DNA of 64,000 bases, from assembly GCA_016707785.1 (NCBI GenBank), contig JADJGZ010000006.1:1-64000 (forward strand). The letters are read 5' to 3'. A program made the position numbers and the translations under genes. This document shows, piece after piece, positions 47,408 to 57,020 of the stretch (positions are counted from its first letter, which is position 1; every line of letters starts with the position of its first letter). A model generated the notes under the pieces. It saw nothing but the letters and a program-made list of their open reading frames with translations, had not been told where the DNA came from and made no database searches. The stretch comes from Bacteroidales bacterium (GTDB lineage Bacteria > Bacteroidota > Bacteroidia > Bacteroidales > UBA4417).

Positions 47408-49204
47408 ATGCCAAGCATCCGTAACATTGCCATAATTGCCCACGTCGACCATGGTAAAACTACCCTGGTTGATAAAATACTACATGCCTGCAAGCTATTC
47501 CGCGACAACGAAGAAACCGGTGATCTGATCCTTGACAGTAACGACCTTGAACGTGAACGTGGTATTACCATCACTTCCAAAAATGTTTCTGTAGAATATA
47601 AAGGTATCAAGATCAACATCATCGATACACCAGGCCATGCTGATTTTGGTGGTGAAGTGGAGAGGGTACTGAAAATGGCAGATGGAGTTTTGTTGCTGGT
47701 TGATGCTTTTGAAGGCCCTATGCCCCAGACTCGCTTTGTTACACAGAAAGCCTTGTCATTAGGATTAAAGCCAATTGTTGTAATTAACAAAGTCGATAAA
47801 GAGAACTGCCGCCCTGATGAAGTGGAAGAGCATGTATTTGAACTTTTCTTTAACCTGGAAGCAACCGAAGACCAGCTCAATTTCCCTACTATTTATGGTT
47901 CAGGAAAGAATGGCTGGATGAGTACAGATTGGAAAAAACCAACTGAAGATATCACTGCATTACTGGATGCAATTATTGAATATATTCCTGTTGCCCCAAT
48001 TCCGGATGGCCCGCTCCAGATGCAGATCACTTCTCTCGATTATAGTTCTTATGTGGGTCGTATTGCCATCGGACGTGTATCCAGGGGACAAATTAATTCA
48101 GGCATGTTTGTCAGCCTGATGAAGCGTGATGGAACTATTGTTAAGTCACGTGTAAAGGAGTTATATGTATTTCAGGGTTTAGGCCGCGCAAAAGCTGATT
48201 CAGTGCATTCCGGCGATATTTGTGCGGTTGTTGGACTTGATGGTTTTGAAATCGGGGATACCATCTCTGATCCTGAATCACCGGAGGCTTTACCGGATAT
48301 TCATATCGATGAGCCTACCATGAGCATGCTCTTCACAATTAACAATTCTCCTTTCTTTGGCAAAGAAGGTAAATTCGTTACATCACGCCACCTGAGTGAA
48401 CGCCTGGCAAAGGAAACGGAAAAGAATCTTGCACTCCGGGTTGAAGATACGGGCTCTCCGGATCAGTTTCTCGTGTTTGGTCGTGGAATCCTTCACCTGA
48501 GTATTCTTATTGAAACCATGCGCCGCGAAGGTTACGAATTACAGGTTGGTCAACCCCAGATTATTGTAAAAGAAATTGATGGGGTTAAACATGAGCCTGT
48601 CGAATCCCTTATTATTGATGTTCCTGAAAACGTTTCCGGTAAAGCCATTGAATTGGTTACTCAACGCAAAGGGGAACTAGTGGCTATCAACCCTAAAGGT
48701 GATCTTCAGCATATGGAATTTAATATTCCCTCCCGTGGAATCATTGGTTTACGTAATGCAGTTATGACTGCAACAGCGGGTGAAGCTATTGTCGCTCATC
48801 GTTTCAAATCATTTGAGCCATGGAAAGGGGCGTTACCACAGCGCCTGGTTGGTGTTTTGGTCTCCATTGAAACAGGAATGGCTACAGCTTATTCAATCGA
48901 TAAACTCGCCGACAGGGGAAGGTTTTTCATTGAGCCTTTCGAAGATATCTATGAAGGACAGATCGTTGGCGAAAATACCAGGGATAATGACCTTGGAGTG
49001 AATATTGTCAAGGCCAAACAAATGACCAATTTCCGTACAACCGCAAAGGATGAAGCTGTTCGAATGGCTCCTGTTGTGAAGTTTTCTCTGGAGGAAGCCC
49101 TGGAGTATATCCAGGTTGATGAAATGGTTGAGATAACCCCGAAGTCCATGCGTCTAAGGAAGATTCTATTGAAAGAGCATGAAAGGAAAAGAGCAGGGAA
49201 ATAA
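47408..49204 (+). CDS. typA: ribosome-associated GTPase TypA/BipA
   Basis: I chose ATG 47408 (MPSIRNIAIIAHVDHGKTTL), which matches the family start better than TTG 47375. The 598-residue translational GTPase has G1 AHVDHGKTT, G2 RGITITSKN, G3 DTPGHADFGGEVER, G4 NKVD, a domain-II barrel and the TypA-specific C-terminal domain (KGDLQHMEFNIPSRGIIGLR, then RGRFFIEPFEDIYEGQIVGE). It acts on the ribosome in 50S assembly and stress adaptation. Length is within the normal 595-610 range. It stands as a single gene with a long hairpin after it. Confidence 0.96.
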   Translation: MPSIRNIAIIAHVDHGKTTLVDKILHACKLFRDNEETGDLILDSNDLERERGITITSKNVSVEYKGIKINIIDTPGHADFGGEVERVLKMADGVLLLVDAFEGPMPQTRFVTQKALSLGLKPIVVINKVDKENCRPDEVEEHVFELFFNLEATEDQLNFPTIYGSGKNGWMSTDWKKPTEDITALLDAIIEYIPVAPIPDGPLQMQITSLDYSSYVGRIAIGRVSRGQINSGMFVSLMKRDGTIVKSRVKELYVFQGLGRAKADSVHSGDICAVVGLDGFEIGDTISDPESPEALPDIHIDEPTMSMLFTINNSPFFGKEGKFVTSRHLSERLAKETEKNLALRVEDTGSPDQFLVFGRGILHLSILIETMRREGYELQVGQPQIIVKEIDGVKHEPVESLIIDVPENVSGKAIELVTQRKGELVAINPKGDLQHMEFNIPSRGIIGLRNAVMTATAGEAIVAHRFKSFEPWKGALPQRLVGVLVSIETGMATAYSIDKLADRGRFFIEPFEDIYEGQIVGENTRDNDLGVNIVKAKQMTNFRTTAKDEAVRMAPVVKFSLEEALEYIQVDEMVEITPKSMRLRKILLKEHERKRAGK

Positions 49205-49250
49205 GGTGCCTTGGGTTCCGTTGAAAATATATATGAATTTCTTGTTTCTG

Positions 49251-49286
49251 CAATCATCATCAGGATTAGCTTCCTGATGATGATTG
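49251..49286 (+). terminator. 15-bp perfect hairpin downstream of typA
   Basis: CAATCATCATCAGGA (49251-49265) is perfectly complementary to TCCTGATGATGATTG (49272-49286), with a 6-nt loop. It lies 47 bp after the typA stop. No U-run follows, so it may be a terminator of modest type, an mRNA 3'-end stabiliser or a leader structure of the next gene. Confidence 0.5.
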
Positions 49287-49332
49287 TGAATTACGGTATA
49301 CCTTCAATGAAATAAATTCATTCCAATACAAA

Positions 49333-51489
49333 ATGATTATGAAAACCAGATTATTATTCCTTATTTACTTTTTTTCGGTTGTATCCATTTCTGTCAGAGC
49401 CGATGAAGGTATGTGGCTCCCGATGCTGATCAGCAAATATAATATCGCTGAAATGCAAAAAATGGGACTTAAATTGACTGCAGAACAAATCTATAGTGTT
49501 AACCAGTCTTGTCTTAAGGATGCAATTGTTTCATTGGATCACGGAGGGTGCAGCGGTTCCATCATTTCTTCCAAAGGATTGCTGATTACTAACCATCATT
49601 GCGGATTTGATGATATTGCAGGACAAAGTACAGTGGAAAATGATTATCTCACTGACGGTTTCTGGGCTATGAGGCCGGAAGAAGAATTACCGATCCCTGG
49701 TAAAAGTGTCTCATTCCTTGTTCGAATGGAAGACGTTACAAAGATCGTTCTCATGGGTATCTCACCTGAAATGGATGAAACTACCAGGAATCATGCAGTG
49801 GAACAGGCTGTAGATAGCCTGAAAAATCTTGCAATAGCCGATACAAAGTATGAGGCCAGTATTGAAAGCATGTTTGAAGGGAATGAATATTATTTATTCG
49901 TTTATGAGACATTCACAGATATACGAATGGTAGGAGCTCCCCCTTCAGGTATTGGAAAATTCGGCGGCGATACAGATAATTGGATGTGGCCCAGGCATAC
50001 CGGAGACTTTTGTCTTCTTCGGGTTTATTCATCTCCCTCAGGTAAACCTGCTACCTTTTCAAAAGAGAATATTCCATATTCAGGTAAGCACTTTCTGCCT
50101 GTTTCAATGGACGGCGTGAAGGAAGGCGATTTTTCAATGATTATGGGATATCCCGGGGCTACTGATCGGTATCTTACCTCATTTGGGATCAAACAGAAGC
50201 TGAACCAACTTAACCCGGCTGATATTGCGTTGAAAACAGCTAAAATGGAAATCCTGAAAAAGTATATGAACCAAAGTGATGCATTGCGAATTGCCTATGC
50301 TTCTGATTATGCATACCTGGCCAATTTTCAAAAAAAATCCATCCAGGAAAGCAAAGCATTAAAGCGCCTGAAAGTTGAAGAAGATAAAGCAATACAGGAA
50401 GATGCTTTCACTAAATGGGCCATGAGTGAGGATACCCGGAAACAGCAATATGGTGAGGTTATTAATGAACTGAAAAAGGTATATGAGGAAAAGGATTCGC
50501 AACTGGCCGATGTAGCAATGATCTATCTTGAAGAGACTTTAATCGGGGCCAAAATTCTCTTTTGGGCTTATCAAACCAATGAACTGGTAAGCTCTCTGGA
50601 AGACAAGGACGATCTTGAGGAACAGGTCAAATATTTCCGCCAGAAATCGGAGGAGTTTTATAAGAATTTTAATCCGCAAGCTGATAAAGAAGTGCTGGTA
50701 AAAATGTTCAAACTCTATAAAGAGAATCTGCCGGAACAATTTTATCCGGAATTATTTACTACTATCGAAAAGCGGTACAAAAATGATTTTGAAAAATATG
50801 CTGATTATTTGTACAATTCTTCCTTCTATGCTAATAAGAAAAAATTCGATGCCTTCCTGGATAAGCCCTCTCTTAAGCGAATCATGAAAGATCCTGCTTT
50901 TAAAGCTGCAAATTCATTCCTGGCATCCTATATTCTTTCAACAGTATTACAAATGGGTACCGAAGATGCCTTCAATCTTAACAGGAGGAAATATATTGCC
51001 GGACTCAGGGAGATGTATCCAAACAAGCATTTTTATCCTGATGCCAACAGTACACTTCGTTTAACCTATGGAAAAGTAATGCCCTACGACCCGGCAGATG
51101 CTGTAGAATATGATTATTTCACAACATCAAAAGGAATACTGGAAAAGCAGGATCCTGAGAGTGATGAATTCAGGGCCCCAGGACGTTTGTTAACACTTTT
51201 GGAAAATAAAGAATATGGTCGTTATGCCGATAATGGGCATTTACCTGTGTGTTTTCTTACTACCCATGATATCACAGGCGGAAATTCAGGAAGCCCGGTA
51301 ATGAATGCAAATGGTGAACTGATAGGTGTAGCATTTGACGGCAACTCAGAGGCTATGAGCAGCGATATCAAGTATGATGCAAATCTTCAACGCACCATTT
51401 GTGTGGATATCCGTTACGTACTTTTTGTAATCGACCGCTTCGCAGGTGCAGGTTACCTCCTTGAGGAGATGACCCTGGTTAACCATTAA
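49333..51489 (+). CDS. S46-family dipeptidyl-peptidase, DPP7 type
   Basis: The 718-residue protein has a signal peptide (MIMKTRLLFLIYFFSVVSIS) followed by RADEGMWLPMLISKYN, the S46 start. The catalytic His is in LITNHHCG (H89) and the catalytic Ser in TGGNSGSPVMN. The catalytic Asp probably lies in PRHTGDFCLL. A long helical insert fills the middle. After the Ser, the S1-pocket stretch reads AFDGNSEAMSSD, with Gly where DPP11 has Arg, which suggests DPP7-like preference for hydrophobic P1 residues. It would cleave dipeptides from peptides in the periplasm, feeding amino-acid use. Intact. Confidence 0.92.
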   Translation: MIMKTRLLFLIYFFSVVSISVRADEGMWLPMLISKYNIAEMQKMGLKLTAEQIYSVNQSCLKDAIVSLDHGGCSGSIISSKGLLITNHHCGFDDIAGQSTVENDYLTDGFWAMRPEEELPIPGKSVSFLVRMEDVTKIVLMGISPEMDETTRNHAVEQAVDSLKNLAIADTKYEASIESMFEGNEYYLFVYETFTDIRMVGAPPSGIGKFGGDTDNWMWPRHTGDFCLLRVYSSPSGKPATFSKENIPYSGKHFLPVSMDGVKEGDFSMIMGYPGATDRYLTSFGIKQKLNQLNPADIALKTAKMEILKKYMNQSDALRIAYASDYAYLANFQKKSIQESKALKRLKVEEDKAIQEDAFTKWAMSEDTRKQQYGEVINELKKVYEEKDSQLADVAMIYLEETLIGAKILFWAYQTNELVSSLEDKDDLEEQVKYFRQKSEEFYKNFNPQADKEVLVKMFKLYKENLPEQFYPELFTTIEKRYKNDFEKYADYLYNSSFYANKKKFDAFLDKPSLKRIMKDPAFKAANSFLASYILSTVLQMGTEDAFNLNRRKYIAGLREMYPNKHFYPDANSTLRLTYGKVMPYDPADAVEYDYFTTSKGILEKQDPESDEFRAPGRLLTLLENKEYGRYADNGHLPVCFLTTHDITGGNSGSPVMNANGELIGVAFDGNSEAMSSDIKYDANLQRTICVDIRYVLFVIDRFAGAGYLLEEMTLVNH

Positions 51490-51669
51490 TAGATTTTTAG
51501 CTTTTATATAGAAACCACAATAGTAATTTCCTATTGTGCTCCTGTGGGTTTCCGGGAAGGTGAATTTCGACTCAGTAGATTTCTATTGTGTCTTCCTATT
51601 GTGTCCTATGTGTCTATTGTGTTTTAAAGCTCACAGGGCAAAATTGACAATAAGAAAAATAAGGAGAGA

Positions 51670-52284
51670 TTAGAACTTCATGCACTTAACCTTCTTCTCA
51701 TAATGCCTGATTCCGGCTTCATTGCAGATTCCCCGGATAAATGTATCAAACATCACATCGAATAAAGTATTGAAAGAGATTTCATCATTAGGAAAGAAAT
51801 CGGGATTGTGCAAGTCAATCAGTCGGCTGATATAAATGCGTGAGACAAGTTCGGTACTAAGATCTTCACGATAGATTCCCTGGTGTATCCCATGCTCAAT
51901 ATTTCTGCGGATTTTTTCAAAGACAAATTTTATTCTTTTCTCAAAGAAGTTTTGCCTGGCTTCCGGGTAATAAATTCTTAAGTCGAAATTGAAGGAAGGC
52001 TGAATGTCTTTGAATCTCTTACTGATCTCTTTACTCACGAACAGTAATCCATCAATGGCATTCATCTCACTAAAACTGAAATTGGAAAATATAGCTTCAA
52101 GACTTTTCTGCTCATACTCCAGCACTTCCTCTACAAGGCCTGCCTCATTGCCAAATGAATCAATCAATGTTTCTACAGGTTGTTCAAGGTCAGTAGCAAG
52201 TGTGGAAAAACTGAATTCTTCAGGTTGATACCTGGAAAGATGCTTCCGGATATTTTCAATAAGGGAGACGACGGAATCCTGCAT
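51670..52284 (-). CDS. TetR-like transcriptional regulator
   Basis: I chose ATG 52284 (MQDSVVSLIENIRKHLSRYQ). The 204-residue all-helical protein resembles TetR-family regulators. Residues ~1-60 fit an N-terminal HTH (EEFSFSTLATDLEQPVETLI) and the rest a helical ligand/dimer domain ending in LFDVMFDTFIRGICNEAG. The HTH is atypical, without the usual K-x-x-x-Y-x-x-F core, so DNA binding is probable but not sure. It stands alone between an S46 peptidase gene (convergent) and a secreted protein gene. Its target cannot be inferred. The spacer 51490-51669 has repeated TATTGTG motifs and a CACAATAG/CTATTGTG hairpin (51516-51538). Confidence 0.6.
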   Translation of the reverse strand: MQDSVVSLIENIRKHLSRYQPEEFSFSTLATDLEQPVETLIDSFGNEAGLVEEVLEYEQKSLEAIFSNFSFSEMNAIDGLLFVSKEISKRFKDIQPSFNFDLRIYYPEARQNFFEKRIKFVFEKIRRNIEHGIHQGIYREDLSTELVSRIYISRLIDLHNPDFFPNDEISFNTLFDVMFDTFIRGICNEAGIRHYEKKVKCMKF

Positions 52285-52399
52285 AAAAAATTGAAAAGGT
52301 AGGACCAATAGAATGCGTAAAAGTAAGCATTAAAAGCTTTCGAAATAAAGAGAAAAAGGAATCGATAAATGCCTAGACGGACAATGGTTACAGAGTTAT

Positions 52400-53971
52400 T
52401 TACTTTTGATACACGACTTTCCTCTGCTGGTTGATTCCATTCCCTTTCAGGGAAAAATAATATACTCCGGAAGAAAGATTGTAGGCATCTGGATAGAAGA
52501 CTTTAATGTATTTTCCTCTTTCTAACCATTCACCATCAATAAGGCTGGCAACTTTTCTGCCATGGATGTCGTAAATACATAGACTGATCTTATTTCCAGT
52601 ACGTAACTTAAAAGAAAAAGCCGTACTCTCCGTGAAAGGATTAGGGTAATTCATCTCTGTAGCAAGTGGACCTGCTTCCGGCTCTTCCAATGAAGTTTGA
52701 AGGGTATCGACAATAGCTGTGTATATAGAAAGATCAAATTCATCCAGCCTGGTCCAGATGGGTCGTATTACTCCATTATGCGCAGTTATGCATGTGTAGT
52801 CACCAAAGAACACGGATGCACTGGGTATAAAAGGACTATCACTCACCTTGAAGTTGCTGAAAGTTAACCCTCCATCTGTTGAAAATGCAAGAAAGACATC
52901 AGTTTGATTATCATTATAATTCCTTCGGTCATAGAATACAACCCATATATATCCAGTCTCCTGATCAACCGTCATCCAATTGAAGAATTGTTGCTTGCCG
53001 GGAACATCATCATTGACCCTGATGGCTTCACTCCATGTATTTCCTCCGTCGCTTGATCTTGACAGCCAGACATCGGTATCATTAAGCCCATTCCTTTGAT
53101 CACTCCAGCTGATATATACATTCCCTCTACTCGGACCATTACTTAGGTCACAAGCCGTTATAGGCATCCCATTTGCCCTGTATATACCGGGGATGGCATA
53201 ATCCCACCCTCCTGGCATTTCATTCACAAAAATGTCATGATCAAGCCATGTTGAACCACCATCAAGGGAACGGTCGAATACAATGCCTGCCGGTCCGGCC
53301 CAGGATGTGTATATTTCTCCATTGGGCCCAATTGCAGGAACGGCTCCCTCTACTGTGCTGTCACTATCGACACAATTCCCTGAAATTTCACTGATGGTTT
53401 TGGCTTCTGTCCAACTCTCGCCCTGATCCGATGACTTGGAGAATCGAATGACTGTTTTCTGACTGGTATCTGCAACTCCATAACTATCAAATTGGGTCCA
53501 TGTGACACATAATTCGTTATTAAAAGGATTCACAGCCACCCATTCCTTATCTTGCTGCTTGGGATCATTTTTGCCAATACCGGAACCATTGTTCCATGAG
53601 AGTCCGTTATTAGTCGAACGCTGACAAACAATCCTGTCTAACCACAAAGTAGGCTGCCCTTGTGGACTGGACAAATGAAAGTAGTAAAAATAGCCGGCAG
53701 TATCAATAACCAGGCAGGGGTCACCATAAACACCCAATGTTGACTGTAAGGCTCCATTCCCCCAGGTATAACCTCCATCATTTGAGTAATAAAAGGAACT
53801 TATATTGGCGCCAGCCACCAATTGACTGGTATTTTTTTTATTCATGTAGATGGAAGGCTCATTAGGCCAGTTCTGATCACTGATCAAAATATTGGGATAT
53901 TGCCCAAACATAATGTTCGGGTTAAAAGCAAGCAAAATAAGAAACGATAAAATATATTGTATCTTTTTCAT
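52400..53971 (-). CDS. secreted BNR/Asp-box beta-propeller protein with T9SS sorting domain
   Basis: ATG 53971 gives signal peptide MKKIQYILSFLILLAFNPNI. The 523-residue protein has at least six Asp-boxes (S-x-D-x-G-x-x-W): SNDGGYTWG, STNNGLSWN, SSDQGESWT, SLDGGSTWL, SSDGGNTWS and STDGGLTFS. This makes a sialidase-like six-bladed propeller. No sialidase Arg triad or FRIP motif is obvious, so it is probably not a sialidase. The C-terminus is a T9SS sorting domain (MNYPNPFTESTAFSFKLRTG, then GVYYFSLKG). It should be secreted or surface-anchored. The longer frame to 54004 lacks support. Confidence 0.82.
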   Translation of the reverse strand: MKKIQYILSFLILLAFNPNIMFGQYPNILISDQNWPNEPSIYMNKKNTSQLVAGANISSFYYSNDGGYTWGNGALQSTLGVYGDPCLVIDTAGYFYYFHLSSPQGQPTLWLDRIVCQRSTNNGLSWNNGSGIGKNDPKQQDKEWVAVNPFNNELCVTWTQFDSYGVADTSQKTVIRFSKSSDQGESWTEAKTISEISGNCVDSDSTVEGAVPAIGPNGEIYTSWAGPAGIVFDRSLDGGSTWLDHDIFVNEMPGGWDYAIPGIYRANGMPITACDLSNGPSRGNVYISWSDQRNGLNDTDVWLSRSSDGGNTWSEAIRVNDDVPGKQQFFNWMTVDQETGYIWVVFYDRRNYNDNQTDVFLAFSTDGGLTFSNFKVSDSPFIPSASVFFGDYTCITAHNGVIRPIWTRLDEFDLSIYTAIVDTLQTSLEEPEAGPLATEMNYPNPFTESTAFSFKLRTGNKISLCIYDIHGRKVASLIDGEWLERGKYIKVFYPDAYNLSSGVYYFSLKGNGINQQRKVVYQK

Positions 53972-54088
53972 GCAAAATTGATTGAAAGGAGTTATGGTGA
54001 ACACTGAATATGTTCGAATACAGAGTCCAACAAAGCAAAATTACAACAATTGACTGGCTGTATCCAATATTAAATTTTCATCTTTAAG

Positions 54089-54118
54089 TTGGTATGGAGA
54101 TTTGAATCTATAAATTTG
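54089..54118 (+). promoter_or_regulatory. promoter of pfkA (TTG-N19-TAAATTTG)
   Basis: TTG at 54089-54091 and TAAATTTG at 54111-54118 are 19 bp apart, a good match to the Bacteroidota -33/-7 promoter. The transcript would start near 54126 and have a leader of about 100 nt before the chosen ATG at 54225. A second TAAATTTG at 54211 is too near the start codon to be the main promoter. Confidence 0.5.
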
Positions 54119-54224
54119 CATGGCCTTCCATATGTATTACTCGTTAATTCTGAAACAGATTTTGTTACTTCCTTGTTTATAATAACAAGTAATATAGTAT
54201 TTGATTAATCTAAATTTGAACACC

Positions 54225-55265
54225 ATGCCGAAAGAAACGAAGGGGATGAAGATAGGAATCCTTACTGCAGGAGGAGATTGTCCGGGGATTAATGCAGCAA
54301 TTCGGGGGGTAGGAAAGACAGCTATCTACGAATATGGAATGAAAGTGTATGGTATCTCTTCCGGGTTCAGGGGATTGATTGATAACAATTACGCTGAACT
54401 GGATGAAGCGCAGCTGTCAGGCATCCTTACACTTGGAGGAACTATTCTGGGGACATCCAGGGATAAGCCTTTTAAGAATGATCCTACTGTTGAAAATAAA
54501 TTGCCGAAACTGATCAAGAAAAACTACCAGGACCTTGGCCTTGATGCATTGGTAGTTATCGGGGGTAATGGATCCATGAAGACTGCTCATAAACTGAGTC
54601 TTGAAGGACTAAATATTGTCGGGATTCCTAAAACCATCGACAATGATGTCTGGGGGACTGATGTTTCATTTGGTTTTGATTCTGCTGTTTGGATTGCTAC
54701 AGAAGCGATTGATCGGTTGCATTCAACGGCAAACTCACATAAACGTATAATGGTTATCGAATTAATGGGACATAATGCCGGCTGGCTTACCTTATATTCA
54801 GGAGTTGCAGGTGGTGGAGATGTGATCCTGATTCCTGAAATCGATTATGATATGGAACTGGTAGCCCGTTACCTTGAGAAAAGAGCTAAGAATAATAAAC
54901 CTTATTCTATCGTTGCTGTAGCTGAAGGAATCCGACGTCCAAAAGGTGTTTCAGCCGCAGCCTATGTTTCTCAGTTTATTAAGGAAATCACAAAACTGGA
55001 AACGAGGGAAACAATTTTAGGATATATTCAAAGAGGAGGTACTCCCACACCAATGGATCGGATACTCTCTACCCGATATGGGGCCAAAGCAGTGGAATTT
55101 ATCGCTGAAGGTAAGTTTGGGATAATGGTTGCAAAATCGGGTGAACATATCGTGCCTGTCCCATTGGAAGAGGTTGGTGGGAAAGTGAAATTGGTTCCTG
55201 CTGATCATTCACTGGTTAGAAAAGCCAGGAAAATGGGGATTAGTTTCGGAGATAGGAAAATGTGA
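54225..55265 (+). CDS. pfkA: 6-phosphofructokinase
   Basis: ATG 54225 gives MPKETKGMKIGILTAGGDCPG, 346 residues. Motifs of the PfkA superfamily are present: GGDCPGINAAIRG, a GGNGSM phosphate loop (113-118), PKTIDNDVWGTD with the catalytic Asp, and ELMGHNAGWL. Gly116 corresponds to E. coli Gly104 and favours ATP. Lys136 replaces E. coli Gly124 and is seen in pyrophosphate-dependent and mixed-group enzymes. It phosphorylates fructose 6-phosphate in glycolysis. The phosphate donor is probably ATP but is not certain. It stands alone with its own promoter and ends before the 48-bp tandem array. Confidence 0.92.
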   Translation: MPKETKGMKIGILTAGGDCPGINAAIRGVGKTAIYEYGMKVYGISSGFRGLIDNNYAELDEAQLSGILTLGGTILGTSRDKPFKNDPTVENKLPKLIKKNYQDLGLDALVVIGGNGSMKTAHKLSLEGLNIVGIPKTIDNDVWGTDVSFGFDSAVWIATEAIDRLHSTANSHKRIMVIELMGHNAGWLTLYSGVAGGGDVILIPEIDYDMELVARYLEKRAKNNKPYSIVAVAEGIRRPKGVSAAAYVSQFIKEITKLETRETILGYIQRGGTPTPMDRILSTRYGAKAVEFIAEGKFGIMVAKSGEHIVPVPLEEVGGKVKLVPADHSLVRKARKMGISFGDRKM

Positions 55266-55408
55266 TTTCGCTTAACTTTTGTAATCTAAGTGTTTGATTG
55301 ATCAAGCTTTCTTACTCACCTGCTTTCTGAAATTTTCTTGTAAGTTGAGAAGCCTGATGAAGTAAAAAAGGTTGAACCCTGCTAGGGGTCCAAATCTTTC
55401 TCCTCTTT

Positions 55409-56161
55409 CGGTTATTGATATTTGACCCTTCGGGTCGGGAGGCTTCGCCTTGTTTGCGGTTATTGATATTTGACCCTTCGGGTCGGGAGGCTTCGCCTTG
55501 TTTGCGGTTATTGATATTTGACCCTTGGAGTCGGGAGGCTTCGCCTTGCTTCGGTTATTGATATTTGACCCTTGGAGTCGGGAGGCTTCGCCTTGTTTTC
55601 GGTTATTGATATTTGACCCTTCGGGTCGGTAGGGCTTCGCCTTGTTTTCGGTTATTGATATTTGACCCTTCGGGTCGGGAGGCTTCGCCTTGTTTTCGGT
55701 TATTGATATTTGACCCTTCGGGTCGGGAGGCTTCGCCTTGTTTTCGGTTATTGATATTTGACCCTTCGGGTCGGGAGGCTTCGCCTTGTTTTCGGTTATT
55801 GATATTTGACCCTTCGGGTCGGGAGGCTTCGCCTTGTTTTCGGTTATTGATATTTGACCCTTCGGGTCGGGAGGCTTCGGCTTGTTTTGGTTTTGTATTT
55901 GACCCTTGGGTCGGGAGGCTCGCTTGTTGCGGTTTTGATATTGACCCGGGCGGGGCGGTGCGGGGAGGCCTTGGTTTTGATATTTGCCCTGGGTCGGGAG
56001 GCTTCGCCTTGTTTGCGGTTTTGTTTTGCCTGGGTCGGGAGGCTGCCTTTTGGGTGGGCGGGCCGGGCGGGGGCTCGCCTCTTTTGGTTATTGTATTTGA
56101 CCCTTGGGTCGGGAGGCTTCGTTTTTCGGTTATTGATATTTGACCCTTGGTCGGAGGCTGG
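55409..56161. repeat. 48-bp tandem repeat array (about 15 units)
   Basis: Units begin with CGGTTATTGATATTTGAC and contain two short hairpins, GACCCTTCGGGTC and AGGCTTCGCCT. Unit starts are 55409, 55457, 55505, 55552, 55600, 55649, 55697, 55745, 55793 and 55841, so the period is 48 bp with single-base variation. About five decayed units follow up to 56161. 48 bp is 16 codons, and one plus-strand frame reads a repeated ASPCFRLLIFDPSGRE peptide; this is probably by chance. The array precedes the REP-type transposase, and about 2.5 further units lie at 56884-57015. Confidence 0.9.
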
Positions 56162-56261
56162 TTTTGCTTATTCTCAAAATATTGACTTTCCTAATCCCGA
56201 AGGGATTAAATATCAATAATCCAAAGAAGAATGAGAAAATCCAACCCCGAAGGGGTTGAAT
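56162..56261. repeat. 100-bp direct repeat, copy 1, flanking the REP-type transposase
   Basis: Starts TTTTGCTTATTCTC and ends GGGGTTGAAT. It holds two palindromes, TAATCCCGAAGGGATTA and CAACCCCGAAGGGGTTG. It is about 95% identical to 57021-57120. The transposase stop codon lies 3 bp away (56264-56266). Confidence 0.9.
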
Positions 56262-56263
56262 CC

Positions 56264-56710
56264 TTATAACAGATATTTGTCGTCATAAGTAATACCATGT
56301 TCTTTTAAGAGTGATATATATTCGTCTATAAAATTGTGTTTCATATGATGGGCTCTTTGATTCTCTACATAATTAATCAAATTTTCCTTTGCTGAAATAG
56401 AATACGTAAATGCTCCATAGCCTTCTTGCCATCCTTCAAATCTGCTAAAGACTCTTTCTCTGTGAATCCAATCTGATGTTCCTAGTTTGATGTCTTTTAC
56501 TAATGAACTTAATGCAACAGAAGGATGTAGATGTGTTATAATATGTATGTGATCTTCCACCCCATTTATTATATATGGATGACATTTCTTATTCTCAAGA
56601 ATTCCCCAAGTGTATTTGCTTAGTTCAGAGTATTTATCTAAGGAAAGGGTTCTTGTTCTTCTTTTTGTTGAAAAGACAATTTGATAGAGAATTTGGGTGT
56701 AAGTACTCAT
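56264..56710 (-). CDS. IS200/REP-associated tyrosine transposase (RAYT-type)
   Basis: The 148-residue Y1-transposase begins MSTYTQILYQIVFSTKRRTR, the usual start of this group in Bacteroidota. The HUH motif is HIH in EDHIHIITHLHPS (~residue 55) and the catalytic Tyr is in LINYVENQRAHH (~residue 120). Such enzymes nick single-stranded DNA at hairpins. The gene is bracketed by palindrome-rich direct repeats and a 48-bp hairpin array, the arrangement expected for a domesticated REP/RAYT unit. It is intact and may still act. Confidence 0.88.
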   Translation of the reverse strand: MSTYTQILYQIVFSTKRRTRTLSLDKYSELSKYTWGILENKKCHPYIINGVEDHIHIITHLHPSVALSSLVKDIKLGTSDWIHRERVFSRFEGWQEGYGAFTYSISAKENLINYVENQRAHHMKHNFIDEYISLLKEHGITYDDKYLL

Positions 56711-56883
56711 TTGGCCTTGATATTAAAAATTAAAACAAATAATGAAATTATTTTATCAACTAAAATTTAAGTTCATTCTTTTACAACTTATGTACCAAAA
56801 GTTTCCATTTTCAGACTTATTCTGAATCATTTCATGATTCGCTATCTCAAGTATAACTTTCTTCAGAAGACTATCTGGTAATA

Positions 56884-57015
56884 TTGATATTTGACCCTTC
56901 GGGTCGTGGGGCTAGCGCCTTGCTTCGGTTATTGATATTTGACCCTCGGGTCGGGGGGCTTCGCCTTGTCCCCCCTTTTTTCGGTTATTGATATTTGACC
57001 CTTCGGGTCGAGGCC
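56884..57015. repeat. second short array of the 48-bp repeat (about 2.5 units)
   Basis: Copies of TTGATATTTGACCCTTCGGG occur at about 56884, 56931 and 56982, with diverged spacers between them. The order array-then-direct-repeat is the same as on the other side of the transposase. The rest of 56711-56883 is AT-rich with no gene seen. Confidence 0.8.
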
Positions 57016-57020
57016 GAATT

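Noticed and set aside
52400..53971. Sialidase
   Set aside because: Asp-boxes are present but no catalytic Arg triad or FRIP motif was seen.
55410..56160. CRISPR array
   Set aside because: The 48-bp units repeat without unique spacers, and no cas genes are present.
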